Assembly (NCBI GenBank): GCA_045110675.1
Contig: JBGCGJ010000057.1
Coordinates: 1 to 59,823, forward strand
Reading direction: 5' to 3'
DNA length: 59,823 nucleotides
Source of the DNA: JBALVT01 sp045110675
GTDB lineage: Bacteria; Pseudomonadota; Gammaproteobacteria; Pseudomonadales; Halieaceae
This document shows positions 8,669 to 16,557 of the stretch, piece by piece (positions within the stretch are counted from its first letter, which is position 1; each line of letters opens with the position of its first letter). The notes beneath the pieces were generated by a model. The model had not been told where the DNA came from, did no database searches, and worked only from the letters and a program-made list of their open reading frames with translations. The position numbers were made by a program, and so were the translations under genes.

Positions 8669-9745
8669 CTAGTTGTTCTTTAAGGTGGTTGAAGGTGATT
8701 CACCAAACTGTTCACGATAGTAATGTGAGAACCTCCCCAGGTGATTAAAACCGTAGCGAAGCGCAATGTCAGTGACGCTGGCCTCACCGTTGGATTGTTT
8801 TAGTATTTTCTTCACTGCATCGAGCTTTTTGGCTCGAATAAATTGCATGGGGGTTTGCCCCTGATGATTTCTGAACTGCCTGCTTAAACTCGATGGCGAG
8901 ATTCCTGCATAGGCAGCCAAGTCCTCCAGGGTAATGTCATTCTCAATATTGCTCAAAATATACTGGCGAGCGCGCCGCACGCATTTTGGTGCCAGTTCGG
9001 AAGAGATGCCATGGGGTTTGTTGGAGTAGTTGTGAGGTAACAGCTCTAGTGCCATCAGACACAGAGTATCCTCCAGTTGCTGTGCCATGGCTTGCTCGAG
9101 GCTATCGGGCGTCGCTAGTGTGAGTTGTTGACGGACAAATTCGACTGCACTGTTCCATCTTTTGCCGTGTGGGCTGCTCAAATCCAATACCGGCTCGAAG
9201 ACTAGCGGAGACTGCACTTCCTCGTCCAATAGCGTTGCCAGTTTAGACTCCAGTGCATGCTTTGATAGTTTCACGGTGTAAAAACTGGCCCCTGGCGACC
9301 AGCGCATTTGCATAGGGACAGCCGAAGAAATAATGCTGGCAACCCCGGGTTTAAACGTGTCGCTGTGTTTGCCGTTAGTCACCTCGATACTGCCTTCCCA
9401 GGGCACTTGCACCAGGTAATAGCTATTCAGGCGTCCCGTATTAATATTGACCGCTGCACCGTAGCTTGTATGTGCGAGGGAAGATCGGCAAAACTCCGCT
9501 TCGTGCAATTGCGTTAGCAATTGGTTGGCGGCACCGGTCACTTCAATTTTGTGAGAACAAAAAATCTTGCCGACCGTATCTCTGGATTCATCGAGATCGG
9601 AAGAGCTGAATTTCAGATGACCTTCCAGAGGCTGCGGTCTCGCTATTTTTAACGCCATAGTGTCTCTTTGGATTGCGCGCCTAATATTATTATCAATGCC
9701 CTGAATTGTAGCATCATCCTTCTTTGCAGCCCTAGATATCATCAT
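8669..9745 (-). CDS. AraC-family transcriptional regulator
   Basis: One-component regulator. The C-terminal third (about residues 255-355) has the double helix-turn-helix of AraC/XylS proteins: ITLEDLAAYAGISPSSLSRQ for the first, then VTDIALRYGFNHLGRFSHYY for the second, with the family's QFGESP signature. The N-terminal two thirds resemble the sensor domain found in regulators of aromatic and alcohol catabolism. Start choice between ATG 9745, ATG 9742 and ATG 9658 is uncertain. It is divergent from the PQQ alcohol dehydrogenase operon across a 226-bp gap containing inverted repeats, so it most likely activates that operon in response to its substrate. Confidence 0.88.
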   Translation of the reverse strand: MMISRAAKKDDATIQGIDNNIRRAIQRDTMALKIARPQPLEGHLKFSSSDLDESRDTVGKIFCSHKIEVTGAANQLLTQLHEAEFCRSSLAHTSYGAAVNINTGRLNSYYLVQVPWEGSIEVTNGKHSDTFKPGVASIISSAVPMQMRWSPGASFYTVKLSKHALESKLATLLDEEVQSPLVFEPVLDLSSPHGKRWNSAVEFVRQQLTLATPDSLEQAMAQQLEDTLCLMALELLPHNYSNKPHGISSELAPKCVRRARQYILSNIENDITLEDLAAYAGISPSSLSRQFRNHQGQTPMQFIRAKKLDAVKKILKQSNGEASVTDIALRYGFNHLGRFSHYYREQFGESPSTTLKNN

Positions 9746-9875
9746 TTCATTGAGACCTGGGGTCTGAATCGAGCAATTTTGTTCGCAAAAAGCGGATAGC
9801 CTAGCCGATATTTGGATAGAAATTCTGATCTGTTAGCTGCTAGGGTAGATTGCTTAGGGTTGGCGTTGTTGCGTT

Positions 9876-9892
9876 GCGCTTCTGCAAAGCGC
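9876..9892. promoter_or_regulatory. inverted repeat in the AraC/PQQ-ADH divergent gap
   Basis: GCGCTT (9876-9881) and AAGCGC (9887-9892) are perfect 6-bp arms around a 5-base centre, about 80 bases upstream of the dehydrogenase start. This is a plausible half of the control region. AraC proteins more often bind direct repeats, so this may be another regulator's site or chance. Confidence 0.3.
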
Positions 9893-9936
9893 GCAATATC
9901 AATACGTGCTTAAAACAATAAGCTTTAATATTTTTT

Positions 9937-9950
9937 GGGTATATTTACCC
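9937..9950. promoter_or_regulatory. palindrome GGGTA-N4-TACCC in the PQQ-ADH leader
   Basis: Perfect 5-bp arms (9937-9941 and 9946-9950) with a TATT centre lie 21 bases before the dehydrogenase start, just upstream of its ribosome site AGGTGAG at 9958-9964. A repressor bound here would block expression, or the RNA could form a small hairpin. The preceding stretch 9900-9936 is A/T-rich and could hold the -10 region. Confidence 0.35.
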
Positions 9951-9971
9951 CTTGTTCAGGTGAGAACTTAG

Positions 9972-12131
9972 ATGCTGTTTTCCAGACTGTATTTACGCGC
10001 GATAGGAACCGAATCTTCAAATAGTCTTGCGACTCCACTTCTGTCTTTGCTGTTCGCGACGTGCCTGTTCGCCTCAAGCGGCATCGCAATCGCCAAGCCT
10101 TTTGCCGACGTGAACGGTTCGAGAATTCTGGCTGCCGACGAGGAGCCCGGAAACTGGATGAGCCACGGCAGAACCTACGACGAACAGAGATACAGCCCAC
10201 TGACGGATATCAACGAGAAGAACGTCCAGCGATTGGGCCTGCATTGGAGCTACGATTTCGATACCAAACGTGGTTTGGAAGCCACGCCCCTGATTGTCGA
10301 TGGCGTGATGTTCGTCACGGGTAGCTGGAGTCGTGTCTACGCATTGGATGCGGTGAGTGGAAAACTGCTCTGGGAACACAACCCGAAGGTCCCCCCCGAG
10401 TGGGCCGTCAACGCCTGCTGTGATGTAGTCAATCGAGGTGCTGCGATATGGCAAGGCGTGGTTTACGTAGGGACGCTGGACGGCCGTCTTATTGCCCTGG
10501 ATGCCAAAGATGGAACCTTGAAATGGTCGGTCCAAACCACCCCGAAAGATAAACCCTATACCATCACCGGCGCGCCTCGCGTCGTTAAGGGCAAGGTTAT
10601 TATCGGCAATGGCGGCGCGGAAATGGGTGTACGGGGTTTCGTATCAGCCTACAGCGCCAGCGACGGCGAATTGTTGTGGCGATTCTATACGGTACCCGGT
10701 AATCCCGAGTTACCCGCTGAGAGCGATGCGCTAGATATGGCAAAGAAATCCTGGGCCGGCGGCAAGTGGTGGGAACGCGGTGGCGGTGGCACGGTCTGGG
10801 ATTCAATGTCCTATGACGCCGAGTTAGATTTACTCTATATCGGTGTCGGCAATGGTTCGCCCTGGAGTCGTCGATTGCGCAGCCCCGGCGGTGGAGACAA
10901 TCTGTTCCTGTCTTCCATTGTTGCGCTAAAGCCGGATACCGGTGAATACGTTTGGCATTATCAGACATCCCCCGGAGACAGCTGGGATTTCACCGCAACC
11001 CAGCAAATGATTCTTGCCGATATCAAGATTCACGGCAAAGATCGCAAAGTGATTATGCAGGCTCCGAAAAACGGTTTTTTCTATGTCCTTGACCGCCAGA
11101 CAGGCGAGTTTTTGTCGGCTGAGCCCTTTGTTAACGTCAATTGGGCCAGTGGTGTAGATCCCGTAACAGGTCGGCCCAATATTGTGCCCGAAGCCTATTA
11201 TTCCGATACCATATTTATGACACAACCGAGTCCATTTGGCGCACACACCTGGCACTCAATGAGTTACAACCGCGATTCGGGGTTGGTTTATATTCCGGCC
11301 ATGGACGTGAGCTTTCCTCACAAAGTGGATTCCAGCTTCGAATTTTTGGATCTTGGTGTGAACGTTGGCATCGATGGTGTGGCTGCGGCCTGGCCCACTG
11401 ATCCGTCTATTCGCAAACAGATACGCGATTCCATGAAAGGGTATCTAATCGCCTGGGATCCTATTAAGCAAAAGCCGGCCTGGACGGTGGAGCACAAAAC
11501 TTCCTGGAATGGTGGCGTAGTTTCTACAGCAGCTAATCTGCTTTTCCAGGGCAATGGTGAAGGCGAGCTGGTGGCTTATCAAGCTGATTTGGGAAAAGCT
11601 TTGTGGTCCTTCGACGCACAGACCGGCATTGTGGCGGCGCCGATTTCCTACAAAGTGGGAGACGAGCAATACGTGGCAGTGCTCGCAGGATGGGGAGGAA
11701 CCATGCCATTGATCCAAGGTGGAGCTTTAACCGAGGCGGCCAATCGAAACGTCAGCAGGATTCTTGTGTTTAAACTTGATGGCAAGAGTGCACTGCCGCC
11801 ATTAGCACCGCTGGAGCGTAAGCTTGATCCACCGCCGATGACAGCTTCCAAGGAGGAAGTGCAACGCGGCAAAGCCCTGTATCACCGAACCTGTTTTGCG
11901 TGTCATGGAGATACGGCTGTAAGCGGCGGTGTGATCCCGGATTTACGCTACACCCATAAAGCGACTCATACGGTGTGGGATAAGATTGTTTTGGATGGCT
12001 TATTCAAAGCCGGTGGCATGGTTGGATTTGCTGACATTCTGAGCCCGTCCGATTCAAAGGCGATACAATCCTACGTGATAAAGCGTGCTCAGGATGCGAA
12101 AGCTGAAGCACAGACTGCGAGTAAAAACTAA
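9972..12131 (+). CDS. PQQ-dependent quinohemoprotein alcohol dehydrogenase
   Basis: Periplasmic type II alcohol dehydrogenase: a PQQ-binding eight-bladed propeller fused to a C-terminal cytochrome c. A signal peptide covers about residues 1-41 (AIA-KPF). The vicinal disulfide cysteines sit in NACCDVVNRG (about 148-149). The probable catalytic Asp339 lies in GDSWDFTAT; the residue two positions on is Thr341 rather than the Asp diagnostic of lanthanide-dependent relatives, so calcium is expected. The heme motif CFACH is at 641-645, with a later GGMVGF as likely axial Met. Length (719 aa) matches the family. Genes for PQQ synthesis are not in the window. It starts the operon opposite the AraC regulator. 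Confidence 0.95.
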   Translation: MLFSRLYLRAIGTESSNSLATPLLSLLFATCLFASSGIAIAKPFADVNGSRILAADEEPGNWMSHGRTYDEQRYSPLTDINEKNVQRLGLHWSYDFDTKRGLEATPLIVDGVMFVTGSWSRVYALDAVSGKLLWEHNPKVPPEWAVNACCDVVNRGAAIWQGVVYVGTLDGRLIALDAKDGTLKWSVQTTPKDKPYTITGAPRVVKGKVIIGNGGAEMGVRGFVSAYSASDGELLWRFYTVPGNPELPAESDALDMAKKSWAGGKWWERGGGGTVWDSMSYDAELDLLYIGVGNGSPWSRRLRSPGGGDNLFLSSIVALKPDTGEYVWHYQTSPGDSWDFTATQQMILADIKIHGKDRKVIMQAPKNGFFYVLDRQTGEFLSAEPFVNVNWASGVDPVTGRPNIVPEAYYSDTIFMTQPSPFGAHTWHSMSYNRDSGLVYIPAMDVSFPHKVDSSFEFLDLGVNVGIDGVAAAWPTDPSIRKQIRDSMKGYLIAWDPIKQKPAWTVEHKTSWNGGVVSTAANLLFQGNGEGELVAYQADLGKALWSFDAQTGIVAAPISYKVGDEQYVAVLAGWGGTMPLIQGGALTEAANRNVSRILVFKLDGKSALPPLAPLERKLDPPPMTASKEEVQRGKALYHRTCFACHGDTAVSGGVIPDLRYTHKATHTVWDKIVLDGLFKAGGMVGFADILSPSDSKAIQSYVIKRAQDAKAEAQTASKN

Positions 12132-12165
12132 AAACTAATACAAAAACCAAAACGATCGAAACTGA

Positions 12166-12753
12166 ATGAGTGGTGATCAGGAGATGAACAAACTAAGTAG
12201 GCGTAGTTTCTCTCAATTTTTGGGGGGTAGCGCATTAGCGGTTGGAACTGTTTCGAGTCTAGGCGGCTGCAGCGTGGGCTCAATGGTGGCTGACCCTCTC
12301 AATGACAATCGCAACCACAATCGTAACCACAACCGCGATGACATTTCGCGCAATATCGAGAAGGCGACGCTAGCCCAATATGCATACTTTATTGTTCCCC
12401 TGTTAGAGCCCGCACACGAACGCTATCAGCAAGTGGCGGAAAGAGTTTTGGCGATGACCGACCAAGTGCCGCCGCTAGCTGCGCTCAAAGATGCAGGTAT
12501 TTCAGCGTTAAGTGCAACCGAAAGAGGCCCTTGGAGCAAGCTTTCTCACCAGGATAGAGAAGCCACCGTCCATCAAATGGCAAACACCCCCTTTTTTAAC
12601 TTCTTTCGTTGGAGCGCCACCGAAACCGTCCTGCGCGAGCCCGGTCTCTGGCAGCAATTGGGTTACCAAGGATCTTCCATCGAGCAAGGTGGTTATTTAA
12701 ACCGCGGCTTCGATGACATCGATTGGTTACCCGCGCGCAAAGGAAAGATGTGA
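12166..12753 (+). CDS. gluconate 2-dehydrogenase subunit 3-like small subunit
   Basis: Small partner subunit for the flavoprotein encoded next. A twin-arginine signal (SRRSFSQFLGG) is followed by a lipobox-like GGC, so the complex is exported folded, with this subunit carrying the signal for both. The body (AYFIVPLLEP, then helices to GFDDIDWLP) fits the gluconate 2-dehydrogenase subunit 3 family, about 195 aa. Just after the signal is a short Asn-His-Asn-Arg tandem repeat (residues about 47-56). ATG 12184 is an alternative start but has its GGAG directly abutting it. The stop codon is 1 base before the GMC start. Confidence 0.85.
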   Translation: MSGDQEMNKLSRRSFSQFLGGSALAVGTVSSLGGCSVGSMVADPLNDNRNHNRNHNRDDISRNIEKATLAQYAYFIVPLLEPAHERYQQVAERVLAMTDQVPPLAALKDAGISALSATERGPWSKLSHQDREATVHQMANTPFFNFFRWSATETVLREPGLWQQLGYQGSSIEQGGYLNRGFDDIDWLPARKGKM

Positions 12754-12754
12754 C

Positions 12755-14308
12755 ATGAAAACGTTTCGACATGACGAGTCAGTGGTAGTGATTATTGGCT
12801 CAGGTGCGGGTGGAGGAACGCTCGCGAACGAGCTGTCCCAGAGAGGAATAAGTGTCGTCTGTCTTGAAGCGGGAAAAAGACTGGCACCGGATGAGGTTAT
12901 CAACGACGAAGCGGTTATGTTCGATCGCATGACCTGGCTGGATAAACGTATTGGAACCGGCTTGTCTGTTAAAGAGTTTCCGGTTTGGACCTGTAAAACT
13001 GTCGGCGGTACGACTATGCATTGGACGGCTTCGTGCCCTCGTATGCAGGAGCATGAGTTTAAGGCGCTTTCGACCTATGGAGACATTCCCGACACCAACC
13101 TTGTCGACTGGCCGATAAGCTTGCAAGATCTGGAGCCCTATTACGACAAGGCCGAAGATCGCATGGGCGTAACCGGTACTCACGGAATTGAGCGGCTGCC
13201 AGGAAACAACAACTATAAGGTGTTGGAGAGCGGCGCACGCGCGCTCGGTTACAGCGCGATTGATACCAATAATGTTGCGATTAACTCAAAAGTTCGAGAT
13301 GGTCGCGCGCCGTGTTTGCAGCTCGGATTCTGCACCAGCGGCTGTACGGTGCAAGCGAAATGGTCGACCCTCTATACCGAAATCTCTCAGGCCGAATCAA
13401 CGGACTACTTTGAGTTGCGTACCGAGTCCATGGCGGTTCGTATTGCGCACAATGACAAGGGCCGTGTTGATGGCGTTGTCTATCGTGATAAAGATGGACA
13501 AGCAAAAACGCAAAAAGCGCGCATTGTGTGTGTTGCCGGCAATGCGGTGGAAACAACTCGAATCTTATTCAATTCAAAAAGCGATTCTCATCCCGATGGT
13601 CTGGCGAACTCCAGCGGACAGTTGGGACGCAATTATATGCACCACTACGCGACACCGATAATCGGAATTATGCCCGGGCCGGTAAACTCACATCGCGGTA
13701 CCCATCAGGCAGGTATTGTTAAGGATGAATGCCATCACGATCCGAAGAGGGGTTTTGACGGCGGATTCCTGTTTTTGACGGCACCCTTCACGCCAGAGAT
13801 TATGGCGAAAATTGTTTTTCAAAACTTCTGGGGTCAGCGATTAGCAGACATCATGAAGCAGTTCGTGAACATGGCGTCCATGCTAGTGCATGGAGAAGAC
13901 CTGCCACAGGAGAGCAATCGAATTACTCTGCACCCTACTGAGAAAGATCAGAACGGGCTTCCGGTGCCGGTAATACACTATGAAGATCATCCCAACACAG
14001 TCGCCATGAAAGAGTATTCTGTGAAAAAGGGTAGAGCGATTTACGAAAGTCTGGGAGCTAAGGAAATTTTTGATGCCTCGGATGTTTTTCCAGCGACGCA
14101 TAACATGGGTGTCGCCAGGATGGGTGATGATCCCACTACGAGTGTTTGTAACTCCTGGGGACAGACTCATGATATCGATAATTTGTTTGTGTCCGATGGT
14201 AGCTTGTTTCCAACTGTGGGCTGCGAGAATCCGACGCTGACAATCGTGGCGTTGATTTTGCGCCAGGCGGATTACATCGAGCAACAAATTAACGCTCAGA
14301 AGCTCTAG
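12755..14308 (+). CDS. GMC-family flavoprotein dehydrogenase, large subunit
   Basis: FAD-dependent dehydrogenase of the glucose-methanol-choline family, in the gluconate/sorbitol dehydrogenase branch. The FAD loop GSGAGGGTLANEL is at residues 15-27, with EAGKR closing the ADP site. The C-terminal FAD/active-site region reads SDGSLFPTVGCENPTLTI. Three cysteines, Cys187-x5-Cys193-x3-Cys197, lie where relatives carry a cysteine cluster and could bind a 3Fe-4S centre. The start at ATG 12755 is 1 base after the small-subunit stop, with AGGAAAG upstream; there is no signal peptide, so export would depend on the small subunit's Tat signal. Electrons may go to the cytochrome domain of the upstream quinohemoprotein. 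Substrate unknown, probably an alcohol. Confidence 0.9.
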   Translation: MKTFRHDESVVVIIGSGAGGGTLANELSQRGISVVCLEAGKRLAPDEVINDEAVMFDRMTWLDKRIGTGLSVKEFPVWTCKTVGGTTMHWTASCPRMQEHEFKALSTYGDIPDTNLVDWPISLQDLEPYYDKAEDRMGVTGTHGIERLPGNNNYKVLESGARALGYSAIDTNNVAINSKVRDGRAPCLQLGFCTSGCTVQAKWSTLYTEISQAESTDYFELRTESMAVRIAHNDKGRVDGVVYRDKDGQAKTQKARIVCVAGNAVETTRILFNSKSDSHPDGLANSSGQLGRNYMHHYATPIIGIMPGPVNSHRGTHQAGIVKDECHHDPKRGFDGGFLFLTAPFTPEIMAKIVFQNFWGQRLADIMKQFVNMASMLVHGEDLPQESNRITLHPTEKDQNGLPVPVIHYEDHPNTVAMKEYSVKKGRAIYESLGAKEIFDASDVFPATHNMGVARMGDDPTTSVCNSWGQTHDIDNLFVSDGSLFPTVGCENPTLTIVALILRQADYIEQQINAQKL

Positions 14309-14328
14309 CAGCGTATGCGCTGCGAATT

Positions 14329-15246
14329 ATGAAATACTGCATTATTGGTTGTGGCGGCCTGGGCAGCATTTATGGTGCCCATCTGGCTTTGAGCGAAGAC
14401 ATCGAAGTGTGGGTCTACGATAGCAATGCAGAGCATGTGGAGGCTATCAACGAAAATGGCTTGCGGGTTGTTGGATTGCAAAACTTTACCGCGAGTGTGC
14501 GCGCAACAACCGACGCGAGCATTATCCCCGATTGCGATATTGGTATCATCGCCACAAAGGTTTATCACACTCGTGACGCCATCGCCGCTGTTGCTGGTAC
14601 TCTTCGCTACGGCGTAATTTGTTCTTTGCAAAACGGTGTTGGAAACGAAGGGATTATCGCCGAGTACCATGCTGATATTATCAGCGCTGCGACACTGGTG
14701 GGCGGGCACATTTCGGCACCGGGGGTGGTTAATTTTGACACTACGGGTATGACCTGGATCGGTGCAGGCGGAGGGGATGTTCCCTTGCAAGTTCAGCAGA
14801 CCTTGGCACAGGCCCTGAGCCGAAGCGGTTTAGAAACGCAGCTTGTTGAAAACATCAGGGGGATGAAGTGGGCGAAACTTATCTTTAATGCTGCTGCTAA
14901 TCCACTGTGTGCACTCACTTCCCTGCCTTTCGGAGAGGTCTACAAGCAGGAATCCCTGCATAATCTGATGTTGGGGCTCGCGCGCGAAGGGATGGCAGTC
15001 GCCGAGGCACAAGGCATTCACCTGGAATCAAATCCTATCGAAATGTTAGCACAAGCCTCTGAAACCGCTGCCTCGCACATACCCAGTATGCTGTCCGACG
15101 TTATGAGCAAAAGAAAGACGGAAATTGCAGCGTTGAACGGCGGCATTGTTACATTTGCAGGTCAACTCGGCGTTCCCTGTCCGTTAAACGAGGCTATGGT
15201 CGGTCTGGTGAACGGTCTTGAAGCTTCGTGGGACGCGAGCGATTAG
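14329..15246 (+). CDS. 2-dehydropantoate 2-reductase-like NADPH enzyme
   Basis: Ketopantoate reductase (PanE/ApbA) family. The N-terminal loop GCGGLGSIYGAHLA binds NADP; ATKVYHTRDA and SLQNGVGNE match the family core, and the C-terminal helical domain contains KWAKLIFNAAANPL with the catalytic Lys and the Asn segment. Length (305 aa) is normal. It is 20 bases after the GMC gene on the same strand, so it belongs to the alcohol dehydrogenase operon. A true pantothenate role is unlikely in this context; reduction or oxidation of a 2-oxo/2-hydroxy acid made in the pathway is more plausible. Confidence 0.85.
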   Translation: MKYCIIGCGGLGSIYGAHLALSEDIEVWVYDSNAEHVEAINENGLRVVGLQNFTASVRATTDASIIPDCDIGIIATKVYHTRDAIAAVAGTLRYGVICSLQNGVGNEGIIAEYHADIISAATLVGGHISAPGVVNFDTTGMTWIGAGGGDVPLQVQQTLAQALSRSGLETQLVENIRGMKWAKLIFNAAANPLCALTSLPFGEVYKQESLHNLMLGLAREGMAVAEAQGIHLESNPIEMLAQASETAASHIPSMLSDVMSKRKTEIAALNGGIVTFAGQLGVPCPLNEAMVGLVNGLEASWDASD

Positions 15247-15299
15247 AAGGGTCTCTGATGTTTTAAGGCGGTCGCATCGATTCGTGCTGTGATGAATTT

Positions 15300-16277
15300 T
15301 TAACCCGCTAGCTGAGGTTTTTCAGTGGTGCGCTTTGACAACAATTTTTCCGACAGAGAAGGGCCCCGTCCAGGCTTGGTCCAGGGGCAGACCTCAATAC
15401 AAATCCCACAGCCCACTGTGGCGGTAAAGTAAGGGGCGCATTTGTCGAAATCCACATACCACTTTTCTTCACCTCTCACCATTTGCTTGCTGTCGCTGAT
15501 CGCATCTACCGGGCAATCCAGAGTGCAGCGCCGGCAGCCCAAACACAGGTCGTCTACAGCAATGTCGATGGGCTGGTCCAGGGCCAGTGGAAGGTCTGTG
15601 AGTACGGTGGCGATGCGCATACTCGAACCGTATTCTTTGCAAATTAATGATCCATGCTTTCCCAGTTGCCCCAGGCCCGCATTAATGGCCAGCGGAATAT
15701 GGAGTAAGTCCGCGCCTTCGCAATAGGCGCGTGCGCGCCAGCCAAGACTTCGAATATGTTCTGCTAATTCGATGACGGTACGAGAAATTTCCATGTAGGC
15801 TCGCATGGTTTCGGCACCCGCTCGGTCGGTGGTGACGTAGGCCATTTCCTCGTTGTCCATGGGTGTCAGCACCACGATGGCATTGGCGTAGTTCACTGTG
15901 CCACCCTGATAAGTAGCCTCTTCGGTCATTGCCGTGATGCCCACTGTTCCCGCACCGCAGTTAATGGCGTGGGACTTTATCCTTCTTGCCATGGCGATAG
16001 TGTCGTCAACCGCTAGTTGTGTGCTGGCAATCGGACCATCGGCCCTTCGTAGCATCCACCGGTTGACGAGGTTTAGCCAGTACACCTTGAGTGGATTGAT
16101 CAGGGCAAAGAAGAATTCAAGTTGACGCCATTCCAATTCCCGAGCCCCGGAGCCGTGAAATATTTGGGTGGGCTGTCGTTTCTCTGTCTCCCCCAGACCA
16201 TTGATCGTATTGCCCGACAAGGGCTTCTCGCGATAAGCAAAAGCCAGATCTGCCGGGGGAAAATCTTTTTTCTTCAC
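15300..16277 (-). CDS. RdhA/QueG-like double [4Fe-4S] protein
   Basis: Iron-sulfur protein related to reductive dehalogenases and epoxyqueuosine reductase. Two [4Fe-4S] motifs are visible: Cys245-x2-Cys248-x2-Cys251-x3-Cys255 (CLGCRRCTLDCP) and Cys280-x9-Cys290-x2-Cys293-x3-Cys297. The segment before them (AGLGQLGKHGSLI, then RIATVLTDLPL) is the cobalamin-domain signature shared by RdhA and QueG. At 325 aa there is no Tat signal, so it is cytosolic and shorter than respiratory dehalogenases (about 450 to 500 aa). It overlaps the upstream 70-aa gene by 4 bases and ends the long aromatic array. Reductive removal of a ring substituent is possible; the substrate is unknown. Confidence 0.75.
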   Translation of the reverse strand: MKKKDFPPADLAFAYREKPLSGNTINGLGETEKRQPTQIFHGSGARELEWRQLEFFFALINPLKVYWLNLVNRWMLRRADGPIASTQLAVDDTIAMARRIKSHAINCGAGTVGITAMTEEATYQGGTVNYANAIVVLTPMDNEEMAYVTTDRAGAETMRAYMEISRTVIELAEHIRSLGWRARAYCEGADLLHIPLAINAGLGQLGKHGSLICKEYGSSMRIATVLTDLPLALDQPIDIAVDDLCLGCRRCTLDCPVDAISDSKQMVRGEEKWYVDFDKCAPYFTATVGCGICIEVCPWTKPGRGPSLSEKLLSKRTTEKPQLAG

Positions 16278-16486
16278 GGCCCGTCCTCGAACAGGTCTTC
16301 GATGATCAAAGGCTCTTTATGGCGTTTCGCGCGGCGGTAAGCGATGCGCACCAAGAGGCCTTTGCCGAGCCATGCCCAGGCTCTGACGGCGAGCCAGCAC
16401 AGCAGTCTCAGATCGCGCCGCAGCGCCTGCCAGCGAGTGGGATTTTCGATATAGAACTGTTCTTCAAAGGAAGCCATTGGCACCAT
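16274..16486 (-). CDS. small basic protein preceding the RdhA-like gene
   Basis: A 70-residue protein (or 67 from the second ATG). A hydrophobic, Trp-rich stretch lies at about residues 24-48 (LLCWLAVRAWAWLGKGLLV), then a strongly basic patch RRAKRHK and an acidic tail. It overlaps the RdhA-like start by 4 bases (ATGA), which supports it being a real, co-translated gene. Classical dehalogenases are paired with a small membrane anchor (RdhB). This protein is shorter and has only one clear hydrophobic segment, so an anchor or partner role is a guess. I do not recognise a family. Confidence 0.55.
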   Translation of the reverse strand: MVPMASFEEQFYIENPTRWQALRRDLRLLCWLAVRAWAWLGKGLLVRIAYRRAKRHKEPLIIEDLFEDGP

Positions 16487-16557
16487 TGTAGCCGCAATTT
16501 TCAGCAGTCACTAACTTCCCGGACCTCCCGGACTGACCGAGGAAGGCCTTCACAAAA

